In this document: positions 19,883 to 27,339 of the stretch, one piece after another
How positions within the stretch are numbered: the stretch's first letter is position 1
Layout of the letters: every line of letters starts with the position of its first letter
Virus record (IMG/VR): IMGVR_UViG_3300009551_000014
Location: 1-62,758 of that record
Length of the DNA stretch: 62,758 nucleotides
Source of the DNA: a virus
Reading direction: 5' to 3' (one strand)
Position numbers and translations under genes: made by a program
The notes under the pieces: generated by a model
Seen by the model: only the letters and a program-made list of their open reading frames with translations
Told to the model about the DNA's origin: nothing
Database searches by the model: none

Positions 19883-20146
19883 GTGACAGCCTACGATACG
19901 TATCTCATGATGATGCTGACTGACGAGCTGAAAACCGCTCATCAGAGTATCAAGGAGCTGACGGACGAGTTGGGGAGGGTCAAGGACGAGCTTGAGGAGG
20001 AAAAGAAGCTGCATGAGTTCGACCGTGAGACTATCCGGGTGATGCAGAGAACGTGGAAAGCCCCTGATTTTCGCGGTCCTGACGATGGTGAATACAATGA
20101 GAGGTATCGCAAGTACCTTCTCAAGGTGTTTAAGTTGGAAGACTGA
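19883..20146 (+). CDS. Coiled-coil protein (87 aa)
   Basis: GTG start. Long charged helix (ELKTAHQSIKELTDELGRVK then DELEEEKKLHEFDRETI) typical of a dimeric coiled coil, followed by a short basic end (NERYRKYLLKVF). No family recognised. Confidence 0.58.
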   Translation: MTAYDTYLMMMLTDELKTAHQSIKELTDELGRVKDELEEEKKLHEFDRETIRVMQRTWKAPDFRGPDDGEYNERYRKYLLKVFKLED

Positions 20147-20322
20147 TGAAGCTTGCTGATGCTTACGTGAGTCAGCAAGTTACCGTAAAGGGTGAGCTGA
20201 AGATACCTTACACCATCGAGATGTTCAATGGCAGTTTGGTGAGGATTCAGCCCGCTAACACTCGGGCGAACTACTCACGCTGGATTCACGTTACGATGTT
20301 GGAGTCGGTAGATGAGTACTGA
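20146..20322 (+). CDS. Hypothetical protein (58 aa)
   Basis: TGATG overlap. Strand-rich: SQQVTVKGELKIPYTIEMFN and SLVRIQPANTRANYSRWI. It overlaps the next gene by 11 bases. No family recognised. Confidence 0.55.
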   Translation: MKLADAYVSQQVTVKGELKIPYTIEMFNGSLVRIQPANTRANYSRWIHVTMLESVDEY

Positions 20323-20644
20323 TCTCTATAAGCATATTGACGCATTCCTCCGGCAAGAATACGTGAAGAATATGCAACTTGAGAACGAGGTAACGCGCAT
20401 GAGCAACTACCAGAAGTGCCCGCACTGCAACACTGATCTGAGTTACACCTACGACGGTAACACTTACTATCGCACCATGTCGGTTGAGGTGCGCGGCGTG
20501 TACGATGGTGGGCTGTTCTATCAGTGCCCTGACTGCGCTGGTCGCTGGCATCGTTGGATAGGTGATGACGTGTTCAGTAAGCGTATGAGGGCCAAGGCTG
20601 AAATGCTCTGGCACGAGTGGGACAGTCGGAATGAGGAGCTGTAA
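20312..20644 (+). CDS. Zinc-ribbon protein (110 aa)
   Basis: Helical N-terminus, then CPHCNTDLSYTYDG near residue 37 and CPDCAGRWHRW near residue 73: two C-x2-C knuckles of a classic zinc ribbon with about 33 residues between. C-terminal helix MRAKAEMLWHEWDSR. Probably binds nucleic acid or a protein partner. Confidence 0.62.
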   Translation: MSTDLYKHIDAFLRQEYVKNMQLENEVTRMSNYQKCPHCNTDLSYTYDGNTYYRTMSVEVRGVYDGGLFYQCPDCAGRWHRWIGDDVFSKRMRAKAEMLWHEWDSRNEEL

Positions 20645-20895
20645 TGAAACTCACCTCTAGGGAATCCAGAGAGGCCGCGTGGGAAAACATCCAGCGCATG
20701 CATGAGTCTGGTGTGCACACGCTGTGCCTGTTCCCATCACGTAAGACAGGGGGTGCGGTAGGGGTGCGTCCCGGGTACTATGACGGTGGACACTCGGGAT
20801 GGTGCATAAAGGCGGGCACAGTGGATGCCTATCACTCACACGACTTTGATGGTGCCCTTTGGGCCAGTTGCGGATGCAGGGAGTATGGATCATGA
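20644..20895 (+). CDS. Hypothetical protein (83 aa)
   Basis: TAATG overlap. Helix (REAAWENIQRMHESGVH), then a Gly/His-rich section (GYYDGGHSGWCIK) and SCGCREYGS at the C-terminus. No family recognised. Confidence 0.58.
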   Translation: MKLTSRESREAAWENIQRMHESGVHTLCLFPSRKTGGAVGVRPGYYDGGHSGWCIKAGTVDAYHSHDFDGALWASCGCREYGS

Positions 20896-21269
20896 CGGAT
20901 CAGACGGTCTTCAAAAAGAACGACGTAGTTTGGTATCACGGTAGCCTGACGGAACGGCATGGGCTGTACCGTGTCGCAGAAGACGGTAAAGAGTCGGCAT
21001 ACGATGCCCGTACTCGGTACACCCTCAATCAGGTTGTCCCTCCTGGCATAGATGATTTTGTCAAGGGAGGATGGCGAGGTGAGGGCAAGTTGACCGGAGT
21101 TGACCCGGCGGGCATGACGATGTTTCGGGATGTTGATCTAGACGCCCCATTCGTGCCTGGGTATTATCAGAACATTCACAACGGCGGAATTCTGAAGGTG
21201 ACCCGTCATGGTTCCCTGTTGGTTCCTAGGAACTGGAGGCGGGTCAACGTCACTCCAGTGGAGGACTGA
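20892..21269 (+). CDS. FxPG[WY]Y-family protein, member 1 (125 aa)
   Basis: ATGA overlap. The diagnostic APFVPGYYQNIHNGG segment lies near residue 82, followed by VPRNWRRVNVTPVED, the C-terminal W-x-x-V signature of the family. The N-terminal part (VFKKNDVVWYHGSLTERHG) is longer than in its relatives. First of eight related genes spread over 20.9-24.5 kb; function unknown. Confidence 0.6.
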   Translation: MTDQTVFKKNDVVWYHGSLTERHGLYRVAEDGKESAYDARTRYTLNQVVPPGIDDFVKGGWRGEGKLTGVDPAGMTMFRDVDLDAPFVPGYYQNIHNGGILKVTRHGSLLVPRNWRRVNVTPVED

Positions 21270-21454
21270 TGCCTCGGGCTAGCATCTACCCTACCGGTCC
21301 GTATGAAGAGATGTTTTTCGTACAGGACAAGGAAGGGTTCTACCACATCTCAGACAAGACGCTGAAGAGGTGGGCCAAGGCGCATCGCAAGTACGTCAGG
21401 TCTCAAGAGGAGATGCGCATGATCTACGAGCGAGGATACGGAGCAGGGTTCTGA
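21269..21454 (+). CDS. Hypothetical basic protein (61 aa)
   Basis: TGATG overlap. Tyr/Phe-rich start (YPTGPYEEMFFVQDKEG), then a basic helix TLKRWAKAHRKYVRSQEEM. It sits inside the paralogue array but is not a member. Confidence 0.55.
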   Translation: MPRASIYPTGPYEEMFFVQDKEGFYHISDKTLKRWAKAHRKYVRSQEEMRMIYERGYGAGF

Positions 21455-21455
21455 T

Positions 21456-21728
21456 ATGAGGACAGATAAGCCCAAGACGTATAAGGTCTCATACACCATT
21501 GTCGGTGAGTGGGACCCGGAGGATAGCAGCACTAGAAATGCTGAGGATGGACAGTGGTACTACCATCCTGATTTTGCCACGGTAGAAGAGGTTAAGCCTC
21601 CTTTCGAGCCTGGGTGGTATCAGCTCCAAGGGAGGGACCGCAGCGATAAGCGAGGGATTATAGCTTGGCTGAGCGCGGAGTCGTGCAATCCTGAGAACTG
21701 GCATCCGGTGGAGGTATCAGACCTGTGA
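21456..21728 (+). CDS. FxPG[WY]Y-family protein, member 2 (90 aa)
   Basis: TYKVSYTIVGEW near the start, VEEVKPPFEPGWYQLQG in the middle, and NPENWHPVEV at the end: all three blocks of the family. The end matches NPQHWEPVVV of the gene at 23902, showing shared descent. Confidence 0.65.
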   Translation: MRTDKPKTYKVSYTIVGEWDPEDSSTRNAEDGQWYYHPDFATVEEVKPPFEPGWYQLQGRDRSDKRGIIAWLSAESCNPENWHPVEVSDL

Positions 21729-22027
21729 GGTACAGGGTAGAGTACGAGGTCGAGGGCTCGGTGCAGGAAGTAGCAGGACCTTTAGAGGGTAAGTACGTGG
21801 CAGGGTATCGGGTGCCGAGCAGCGCCAAGGTAACTCCACTGGTCGAGGAAGGGTTTTACCTAAGCGAAGATGGCAAACTTTTCTATGTGATTCCCGGTGG
21901 TACATCCGCGAAGGCCTTCCCGTTGAGTGTAGAGCAGGGGTTTTACCCGTACTTCGAGCAAGCGCTGATAGTGGAAGACTCCTGGTTCGACAAGCACAAG
22001 CAAATCACAGATAAGGCAGAGAACTGA
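21725..22027 (+). CDS. FxPG[WY]Y-family protein, divergent member 3 (100 aa)
   Basis: GTGA overlap. MRYRVEYEVEGSVQEV is the family's first block. The central motif occurs twice in degraded form, LVEEGFYLSEDG and VEQGFYPYFEQ, and the C-terminal Trp block is reduced to VEDSWFDKHK. Likely a partially duplicated or decaying member. Confidence 0.58.
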   Translation: MRYRVEYEVEGSVQEVAGPLEGKYVAGYRVPSSAKVTPLVEEGFYLSEDGKLFYVIPGGTSAKAFPLSVEQGFYPYFEQALIVEDSWFDKHKQITDKAEN

Positions 22028-22028
22028 T

Positions 22029-22352
22029 ATGCCCAAGTTCAAGGTTGAATACGAGATCGAATACCCTTCTGAGGAGAGGCTGATCAACTGGCACATCTCT
22101 TCGCAAGCGGAGCATGTGAAGATCACGGAGGTAAAACCGAAGTTCAAGCCTGGATGGTACCGAGAGAGGTTCACCTGGGGTAGCAATAATCTGGGCCCTT
22201 GGATGTATTGGCTCACTGCTCTGACCGAGGATGGTCGTGCCACGTTCGTCCACTACGTCAGCATAGATGGCGGTGCTGTCTGTACTACGGATGATGAGAA
22301 GCCTTTCACCAGTGAGCCGGGCAAGTGGGAGAGGGTTGATTTCGGTGCCTAA
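22029..22352 (+). CDS. FxPG[WY]Y-family protein, member 4 (107 aa)
   Basis: Starts MPKFKVEYEIEYPSEERL. The centre is ITEVKPKFKPGWYRERF followed by LGPWMYWLTALTEDG, and the end is PGKWERVDF. Closest to the genes at 22345 and 22697; the three form a tandem core of the array. Confidence 0.65.
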   Translation: MPKFKVEYEIEYPSEERLINWHISSQAEHVKITEVKPKFKPGWYRERFTWGSNNLGPWMYWLTALTEDGRATFVHYVSIDGGAVCTTDDEKPFTSEPGKWERVDFGA

Positions 22353-22704
22353 GTACAAGATCGAGTATGAGGTCGAGGCTGCGGATGAGCAGGCCGCTCG
22401 CTATAGCCATATCTGGACTGTCATGAAGGATAAGGCTACGGTCACTGAGATAGAAGAGTCGTTCGAGCCAGGTTGGTACCTTGAGCGCCAGGCTGACGGG
22501 TATGTCAACGACTGGCGTTACTGGATGATCGCCAAGGACGAGGACAAACTCCGTTACACGTGGTATATCAACGTTGAGACGGGGCAGTGTCAGAAGGATG
22601 AGAAGCCGTACAACACTACAGCTTATAAGAGCTGGGACGGACGAGTGCGCTTCCATAAGGCGAACATGAATCACGAGTCGAATAAGGTGCACCAGGATGC
22701 CTAA
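22345..22704 (+). CDS. FxPG[WY]Y-family protein, member 5 (119 aa)
   Basis: GTG start. MPKYKIEYEVEAADEQAA, then ITEIEE-type text VTEIEESFEPGWYLERQ, DWRYWMIAKDEDKLRYTWY and KDEKPYNTTAYKSWDGRV, aligning with its two neighbours through the whole length. It has an added His/Asn-rich tail. Confidence 0.65.
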   Translation: MPKYKIEYEVEAADEQAARYSHIWTVMKDKATVTEIEESFEPGWYLERQADGYVNDWRYWMIAKDEDKLRYTWYINVETGQCQKDEKPYNTTAYKSWDGRVRFHKANMNHESNKVHQDA

Positions 22705-23071
22705 GTACAAGATCTCATATGAGGTTGAGGGAACGCTAGAGAAAGACCTCAACTTCGATGGCTATCGGGGTGTGCGGGTTGCCCACACGGATATTTACGC
22801 ACGGTTCCCTGTCAGTGCCGAGATAGAGGAGGTCAAGCCTGAGTTCGAACCAGGATGGTATCGGGAAAGGTTTAACGATGGCAGGCTGGGTCCGTGGATG
22901 TATTGGGTTACCCACATGGACGAGGTTTCGACTACTTATACGCAGTACGTGGGCATCCCGCATTCTGAGTATGAGTGGGTCGGCGGCAGTTATACCAAGC
23001 TGGATGAGCCGTATACCTCAACGAACCGCTTTAACCTTGAGTGGGTGAGGGTTGATTTCCCGAATGAGTAG
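22697..23071 (+). CDS. FxPG[WY]Y-family protein, member 6 (124 aa)
   Basis: MPKYKISYEVEGTLEKDL, IEEVKPEFEPGWYRERF, LGPWMYWVTHMDE and LEWVRVDFPNE match the member at 22029 block by block. Overlaps the previous member by eight bases. Confidence 0.65.
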   Translation: MPKYKISYEVEGTLEKDLNFDGYRGVRVAHTDIYARFPVSAEIEEVKPEFEPGWYRERFNDGRLGPWMYWVTHMDEVSTTYTQYVGIPHSEYEWVGGSYTKLDEPYTSTNRFNLEWVRVDFPNE

Positions 23072-23294
23072 CCTGCCGATGTCTGGCCGCACCCGGCATT
23101 CTCAGTACTTTGATGCTGATGGGAGCTGGGTGCGTGGGTACTGGAGAGTCATAAACGGCACTCCCTACAAGTTCGCGCGCATCCAGACCACAGACGATGA
23201 TGTTGTGATCATGGCAATGCCCATGGATGGCGAGTATGCACACTGTCTTGTCTATGAGAAGAGGGACGATGGCGCATCCGCTGATGCCGAATAG
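23064..23294 (+). CDS. Hypothetical protein (76 aa)
   Basis: Overlaps the previous gene by eight bases. Beta-rich (HSQYFDADGSWVRGYWRVIN, TTDDDVVIMAMPMDGEY). The WVRGYWRV segment faintly recalls the F-x-P-G-[WY]-Y motif, but membership is not claimed. Confidence 0.55.
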   Translation: MSSLPMSGRTRHSQYFDADGSWVRGYWRVINGTPYKFARIQTTDDDVVIMAMPMDGEYAHCLVYEKRDDGASADAE

Positions 23295-23550
23295 CCGGGA
23301 GTACTGCTATGAGGTAAGCGAATCAGGGCGCGGGGAATTCCACACCTATGACGTGATACGCAAGAAACAGTATTCGAACGGGCACGTCGTTGGATCGTAC
23401 CGCTGGCGTTTCGTCGCCGAACAGGTAGCGGCGTTCTTATCAGATGCCGATGACAGAGATGAGTTCATTGAGCAGACGTCTAAGGACTCTGTAGTAGCAG
23501 ATGTGGAGAGAGATGCCTCCGATACATCCGATCGTTACTTTGACAAGTGA
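23269..23550 (+). CDS. Hypothetical protein (93 aa)
   Basis: ATG 23269 five bases after GAGG. EYCYEVSESGRGEFHTYDVI then YRWRFVAEQVAAFLSDADDR, with an acidic C-terminus. Alpha/beta protein, no family recognised. Confidence 0.55.
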   Translation: MAHPLMPNSREYCYEVSESGRGEFHTYDVIRKKQYSNGHVVGSYRWRFVAEQVAAFLSDADDRDEFIEQTSKDSVVADVERDASDTSDRYFDK

Positions 23551-23752
23551 CACGGTGGAAGAAGTGAACTGCTACGTGTGTCGCAACAAACGCGACCCGG
23601 AAGAGATGATGAGAGTCAGACACATAGACTTCACATGGAAGAATGTGTGTCCCGGCTGCCTTGATCAGTACGTTGAGGATAATGACTTAGAAGGCAAGGG
23701 GCATGGCTACGGATCACAGCAGTTCATCACCGGAGACAGACCGCATCCCTAA
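23513..23752 (+). CDS. Zinc-finger-like protein (79 aa)
   Basis: CYVCRNKRDPEEM near residue 20 and CPGCLDQYVEDND near residue 46 form two C-x2-C knuckles. The start could also be ATG 23501. It overlaps both neighbours in other frames. Confidence 0.55.
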   Translation: MPPIHPIVTLTSDTVEEVNCYVCRNKRDPEEMMRVRHIDFTWKNVCPGCLDQYVEDNDLEGKGHGYGSQQFITGDRPHP

Positions 23753-23912
23753 GTGCTGGCAAGTATGGGCATTGATGTTCACTGAACAAGGACGAGAGAG
23801 GTGGATACCAGTAAGCATGCTTTTCAAGGACAAGCGCACGGCTGACAGGTTGGCCGAGGTTCTTTGGCTGATCACCGAGGTACAGGAAGTGGACGACGAG
23901 GATGACGCGTAA
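23703..23912 (+). CDS. Hypothetical protein (69 aa)
   Basis: CWQVWALMFTEQGRERWIPV, then a helix RTADRLAEVLWLITEVQEVD and an acidic end. It contains an AAGCATGCTT palindrome in its coding sequence. No family recognised. Confidence 0.55.
   Translation: MATDHSSSSPETDRIPKCWQVWALMFTEQGRERWIPVSMLFKDKRTADRLAEVLWLITEVQEVDDEDDA
23813..23822. repeat. AAGCATGCTT palindrome, copy 3
   Basis: Perfect palindrome in coding sequence, context GTAAGCATGCTTTT. Confidence 0.6.
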
Positions 23913-24204
23913 GTTCGAGGTCTCATTCACTGTTGAGACAGATGACGACGGATTCAAGTCCACAATCGATGGGATGTCCCTCATTGCCTTTCAGATGCCC
24001 GTAGGTAATGGGCCTTCAGTACGCGTGCCTAAGGATGCGAAGATAGTTTCGGTGGTCAGACACGGATACTGGCGCAATAAGGCTAGTGGGGCTGTGTACT
24101 ACATCAGTGACAAAACCCCTACGACAGAAGACATGATAGTCAGAAATCCCCAACATTGGGAACCGGTTGTAGTATTGCCCGAGGAAGGAGACAGTAATGA
24201 GTAA
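23902..24204 (+). CDS. FxPG[WY]Y-family protein, divergent member 7 (100 aa)
   Basis: MTRKFEVSFTVETDDDG matches the first block. The central block is altered to VVRHGYWRNKASGAVYYIS, and the end NPQHWEPVVVLPEE matches member 2. It is part of the array despite the lost Phe-Pro. Confidence 0.58.
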   Translation: MTRKFEVSFTVETDDDGFKSTIDGMSLIAFQMPVGNGPSVRVPKDAKIVSVVRHGYWRNKASGAVYYISDKTPTTEDMIVRNPQHWEPVVVLPEEGDSNE

Positions 24205-24496
24205 GACTCCTTACAAAGAAGGTGATGTGATCACACAATCGGTTTGGGGAGAGAAAGACCAGGTATGGACTGCCGTTGAGATCGTTCCTGCCCCTAAGGC
24301 CGGGCGGGTATGGGTGTGTTTCGAACAGAGTACCACGTTCGTACCAGGATACTATCGGGCTAAGAAGTGTGAGGCGGGGGCTGTAGCTGAGATTAAGGTA
24401 TTCACATCTCCGCCTCTGAGCTTCTTTGTTGGCTCGTTTGACGAGACCTATGAGAGAGTCAGCGTTAAGCCATGGAGTGAAGATGACGACGCGTAA
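24197..24496 (+). CDS. FxPG[WY]Y-family protein, member 8 (99 aa)
   Basis: Central TTFVPGYYRAKKCEAG is the clear family motif; YERVSVKPWSEDDD is the C-terminal block. The N-terminus (YKEGDVITQSVWGEKDQVW) resembles member 1 more than members 4-6. Confidence 0.6.
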   Translation: MSKTPYKEGDVITQSVWGEKDQVWTAVEIVPAPKAGRVWVCFEQSTTFVPGYYRAKKCEAGAVAEIKVFTSPPLSFFVGSFDETYERVSVKPWSEDDDA

Positions 24497-24716
24497 ACCG
24501 ATACGCATCACTCATCCACAGGGCCTCAATACTCGTACACAAGTCTTCATGGATGGCGAGGACATCGGGGGCAACATAACCGAGGTGGAGATCATTCTTC
24601 GGGCTGGTCGTCTGCCTGAAGTGAAACTGACGGTCATAGATGTATCACTGGAATTGACGACCACTGACTATCAGCTCGTCCAATGGGAATCAGAGGGCGG
24701 ACACGTTGAGGATTGA
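24483..24716 (+). CDS. Hypothetical beta-rich protein (77 aa)
   Basis: ATG six bases after GGAG. QVFMDGEDIGGNITEVEIIL then LPEVKLTVIDVSLELTT: regular alternating strands like phage proteins of the DxxxIxxxV type found near head genes. No function assigned. Confidence 0.55.
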   Translation: MTTRKPIRITHPQGLNTRTQVFMDGEDIGGNITEVEIILRAGRLPEVKLTVIDVSLELTTTDYQLVQWESEGGHVED

Positions 24717-25143
24717 AGATGCAGCGAGACAGCTCAGTGTCAGTGTTCTTGCCGTTCATGAATGGGCCGACTCCGGGTATCTTGAGCGAACGGGTGCCTT
24801 CGGTGACTACTTCATCAGTGATGAGAGCGTACGAAGATTCGCTAAGACGATTGCACGCTACGAACGCCGCAAAATGGAGCGTACCCGTCACAAACGCCTT
24901 GAGCGAGAGCTTCCGGATTATTTCATCAGACTTGACAAGGTCTCGGAGATCCTTGACATACCCATCCATCAAACTCGTCTGCTAGCTAAAGCAGGGGCTT
25001 TCGATGCTCGGAAGGTGGAGAACAGGTGGGTGATGGACGGCGGGCAGTGCTACCTGTTCAGGATGGAACACGACGATGACAGTAAAAGATACGACACAGC
25101 TACGAAAATTCTTGCGCAACTTAAGGAAAACAGAAGTGACTGA
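24706..25143 (+). CDS. DNA-binding protein with two helix-turn-helix segments (145 aa)
   Basis: TTG start overlapping the previous gene by 11 bases. Residues 1-50 (IEDAARQLSVSVLAVHEWAD then FISDESVRRFA) look like a MerR/excisionase-type winged helix. Residues 70-110 (RLDKVSEILDIPIHQTRLLA then VENRWVMDGG) repeat the pattern. A basic linker RRKMERTRHKRLERE joins them. It is a candidate transcription regulator of the phage, perhaps acting at the palindromes described elsewhere; that link is inference. Confidence 0.62.
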   Translation: MRIEDAARQLSVSVLAVHEWADSGYLERTGAFGDYFISDESVRRFAKTIARYERRKMERTRHKRLERELPDYFIRLDKVSEILDIPIHQTRLLAKAGAFDARKVENRWVMDGGQCYLFRMEHDDDSKRYDTATKILAQLKENRSD

Positions 25144-25321
25144 GGAAACCGCAGACAAGCCCATCAAGAGCATTGATGACCTGATCAGAGCCCTAGACGT
25201 GTTCCCGATCAATCAGACCCCCGTGCGCGGAGTGTCGCTGTTTAAGCACGCAGATGGATCTCCCCGCCGGTTGGTGGTATCATTTGGAGGGTACGAACCC
25301 CCTATCAGGCCCGAACTGTAA
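25076..25321 (+). CDS. Hypothetical protein (81 aa)
   Basis: Begins within the regulator gene in another frame. Basic N-terminus (TTQLRKFLRNLRKTEVTEE), IKSIDDLIRALDVFPINQT, and a strand-rich end. GTG at 25136 is an alternative start that would shorten the overlap. Confidence 0.5.
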   Translation: MTVKDTTQLRKFLRNLRKTEVTEETADKPIKSIDDLIRALDVFPINQTPVRGVSLFKHADGSPRRLVVSFGGYEPPIRPEL

Positions 25322-25325
25322 GAGG

Positions 25326-25354
25326 TTGCGGACACGACACCTACCTGGTAAGAT
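25326..25354 (+). promoter_or_regulatory. Putative promoter
   Basis: TTGCGG (25326-25331), 17-base spacer, TAAGAT (25349-25354), in a 48-base gap directly before the gene at 25370. Confidence 0.45.
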
Positions 25355-25369
25355 GCCCAAGGAGCGGAC

Positions 25370-25546
25370 ATGACGGAGATCACGGATAACAGGCCCTTAG
25401 AGACTCCAGTGGACGAGCTGGACATCATCGATCGATTGTTCGGCTGGGATCTAGAGCACATCCCTCAGTGGGCGAAACGCAGAACGCACGGTCGGATAAT
25501 CCGGCGCGGCAGCGGAGAGGCGAGAGATCATGAGTTTCAACAGTGA
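25370..25546 (+). CDS. Hypothetical protein (58 aa)
   Basis: ATG after AAGGAG. Acidic helical N-terminus (TPVDELDIIDRLFGWDLEHI), then a basic end (AKRRTHGRIIRRGSGEARD). No family recognised. Confidence 0.55.
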   Translation: MTEITDNRPLETPVDELDIIDRLFGWDLEHIPQWAKRRTHGRIIRRGSGEARDHEFQQ

Positions 25547-25754
25547 TGGCGAGTACGTAGGCCACACGTCTGAGGATGACGTCACAGAGTCCAGTCATGA
25601 ATACATTGAGAACCAGCGTGTTGTCGGCACCAAGGGGTTCCGAGAGGGCCAGCTAGGCAGAGTGGTGATTCCTCACTGCATGGTCAGAGTGAAGTGGGAT
25701 AACCCGCAGCTGGATGACAGTTGGGCCACTCCTGACGAGATCGAGGCCATCTGA
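25530..25754 (+). CDS. Hypothetical protein (74 aa)
   Basis: RVVGTKGFREGQLGRVVIPH and CMVRVKWDNPQLDDSWATPD suggest a small SH3-like barrel as seen in KOW or mind-bomb-type repeats. Acidic N-terminus. No function assigned. Confidence 0.55.
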   Translation: MSFNSDGEYVGHTSEDDVTESSHEYIENQRVVGTKGFREGQLGRVVIPHCMVRVKWDNPQLDDSWATPDEIEAI

Positions 25755-25849
25755 TGATGTTCTGGCGTGTGAGGTTTCTGCTATGGCGCTGGTTTGGGCG
25801 TGAGCGTGAAGACATGTACGACATAGATCTGGACGCGGATGATCTGTGA
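25754..25849 (+). CDS. Micropeptide (31 aa)
   Basis: TGATG overlap on one side and GTGA on the other. An amphipathic Trp/Arg-rich front (MMFWRVRFLLWRWFGRERED) and an acidic tail. Could be membrane-associated. Confidence 0.5.
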   Translation: MMFWRVRFLLWRWFGREREDMYDIDLDADDL

Positions 25850-26100
25850 GCTTCGGAGCGACATTCGGGGAACAGTGGGCAGGCTGGTATCTCACTGTTG
25901 TCCATGAGTCTGAGCATATCAGACCATGGAAAGTCGAATACACAGATGGGCATCGCAGGATACATATAGCTTCCTACATGACTCAGGTACCGGCCGTGAA
26001 GTTAGTTGATCTACTGAAGATGCTGGATGATCTCGACGAGACCCTATATGCGTCCGAGGTACAACGGAGGGCTTTGAATGAGTACTGCGATGAAGAGTAG
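25846..26100 (+). CDS. Hypothetical protein (84 aa)
   Basis: GTGA overlap. WAGWYLTVVHESEHIRPWKV then a C-terminal helix AVKLVDLLKMLDDLDETLYA. No family recognised. Confidence 0.55.
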   Translation: MSFGATFGEQWAGWYLTVVHESEHIRPWKVEYTDGHRRIHIASYMTQVPAVKLVDLLKMLDDLDETLYASEVQRRALNEYCDEE

Positions 26101-26563
26101 ATTCAAGTTCACCATAGAAGCTCACGACAGGTATACCGATTCCCGAGTCTTTACCGAGGTGAAGTCGGGGGCCGTGGTCGAGGTATACGAATACTACAAT
26201 AAGACGGATCGGGATGAGCACAAGTCGTACAACCTTGCGGATGTGTGGGTACCGCTTAACTCTCGTGGTTGCGGTGTCGGTAGTGCTTTACTGCGGGAGG
26301 TATTGGACTACTATGATGATCGAGGAAAGAACCTCCGCCTTGTTACGGCAGGATGCTGTGCACCAACCCGCTGTGATAAGCCGGTTGACGTGAAGATCAT
26401 GCACACAGGGCACGGGCACTATGATGACTGTGACATGGAAGGGCTATCCCACCATGGCTTGCAGCGCTGGTATCGGTCATTCGGGTTTGTAGACCACCCT
26501 GAGGGCCGTAACGACGATGGTGAGCTATGCTGCGACTATCTTCTCTGGCGCCCACATGGCTAG
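26078..26563 (+). CDS. GNAT-type acetyltransferase-like protein
   Basis: 161 residues. DVWVPLNSRGCGVGSALLRE near residue 55 carries the acetyl-CoA-binding R/Q-x-x-G-x-G/A pattern (RGCGVG), the helix LLREVLDYYDDRG follows, and LQRWYRSFGFVDHP is the typical last strand-helix of the fold. A Cys/His-rich insert lies between (GCCAPTRCDKP, HTGHGHYDDCD). Probably acetylates a small molecule or protein; phage examples include host-directed effectors. Substrate unknown. Confidence 0.65.
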   Translation: MSTAMKSRFKFTIEAHDRYTDSRVFTEVKSGAVVEVYEYYNKTDRDEHKSYNLADVWVPLNSRGCGVGSALLREVLDYYDDRGKNLRLVTAGCCAPTRCDKPVDVKIMHTGHGHYDDCDMEGLSHHGLQRWYRSFGFVDHPEGRNDDGELCCDYLLWRPHG

Positions 26564-27191
26564 GCAACCCGGGCGTTTCGCCTGGAAGCGGGATTGGCCA
26601 TACGAGGATCGCAAGCCATGCAGCCGTTGTGAGATAGTAAAGCCCTTAGAAGAATATGGCAAGTACAAGACAGGGTTCTTAGGGCGCAACGCCATGTGCC
26701 GAGCGTGCTCACGCGAAGAGTGGGCCGTACAGTTTCGGCGCAAACGAAAGCCGAAGAACCCTACAGCTCACGCCGTCACAGCGGAAAAGATGCACGATCT
26801 TTATGGTAAGATGGTTCTTCTGCCTGATGACGAGGGTCCGGTATGCCGCAATGGTGACGAGGACCACAAGAGCAAGTGGTTCGCTCCCCACAACACGTGG
26901 GAGCATCTAGTAGCCAAAGGCTATTGCCATAACTGCCCTGTGTTAGAGACCTGCTTAGATCTAACGGTGATGCTCAAGCCTCAAGCTGGCATATGGGCCG
27001 GGCTCAACCTGACTGACCGCAAGGTCATAGGGCAGAGCAATAAGCATGCTTTACGGGAAGAGTTCGAATACCAGAAACATAACGGTGCTCACATGCCGAG
27101 CTACCGCAAGAACCACAAGTCCTACCACAGGTGGGATAAGAATAAGGATGATGACTATGAAGACGACAGTACTTCGGAAGATGCTGGGTAG
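26556..27191 (+). CDS. WhiB-like protein with N-terminal zinc finger
   Basis: 211 residues from ATG 26556. The N-terminus has CSRCEIVKPLEEYGKYKTG and CRAC, a C-x2-C...C-x2-C finger of the kind found in phage HNH-associated proteins. The second part is WhiB-like: a first Cys in VCRNGDED, then CHNCPVLETC, and GIWAGLNLTDRK in place of the usual G-[IV]-W-G-G turn. WhiB proteins hold a 4Fe-4S cluster and bind sigma factor in actinobacteria. A long charged tail ends the protein. Confidence 0.65.
   Translation: MARQPGRFAWKRDWPYEDRKPCSRCEIVKPLEEYGKYKTGFLGRNAMCRACSREEWAVQFRRKRKPKNPTAHAVTAEKMHDLYGKMVLLPDDEGPVCRNGDEDHKSKWFAPHNTWEHLVAKGYCHNCPVLETCLDLTVMLKPQAGIWAGLNLTDRKVIGQSNKHALREEFEYQKHNGAHMPSYRKNHKSYHRWDKNKDDDYEDDSTSEDAG
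27042..27051. repeat. AAGCATGCTT palindrome, copy 4
   Basis: Perfect palindrome inside the WhiB-like gene, context ATAAGCATGCTTTA. Confidence 0.6.
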
Positions 27192-27339
27192 GAAGGTGTA
27201 TTGGACATGGTTTTGCGCGGAGTGCGGTCAAGAGGGAACGATGTTCAAGTACGAAAGCTACGCTCGGGCAGTGCTGGACGCTCATACGGAAAATCATCGG
27301 GACATGGACGCCTTAGCTCGTATCTATTCCATGATCTGA
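27157..27339 (+). CDS. Small C2H2-type zinc-finger-like protein (60 aa)
   Basis: WTWFCAECGQEGTMFKYESY followed by a helix with AHTENHRD: C-x2-C plus two histidines, spaced like a single zinc finger. Basic N-terminus. Several nearby ATGs could serve as start. Confidence 0.55.
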   Translation: MKTTVLRKMLGRKVYWTWFCAECGQEGTMFKYESYARAVLDAHTENHRDMDALARIYSMI

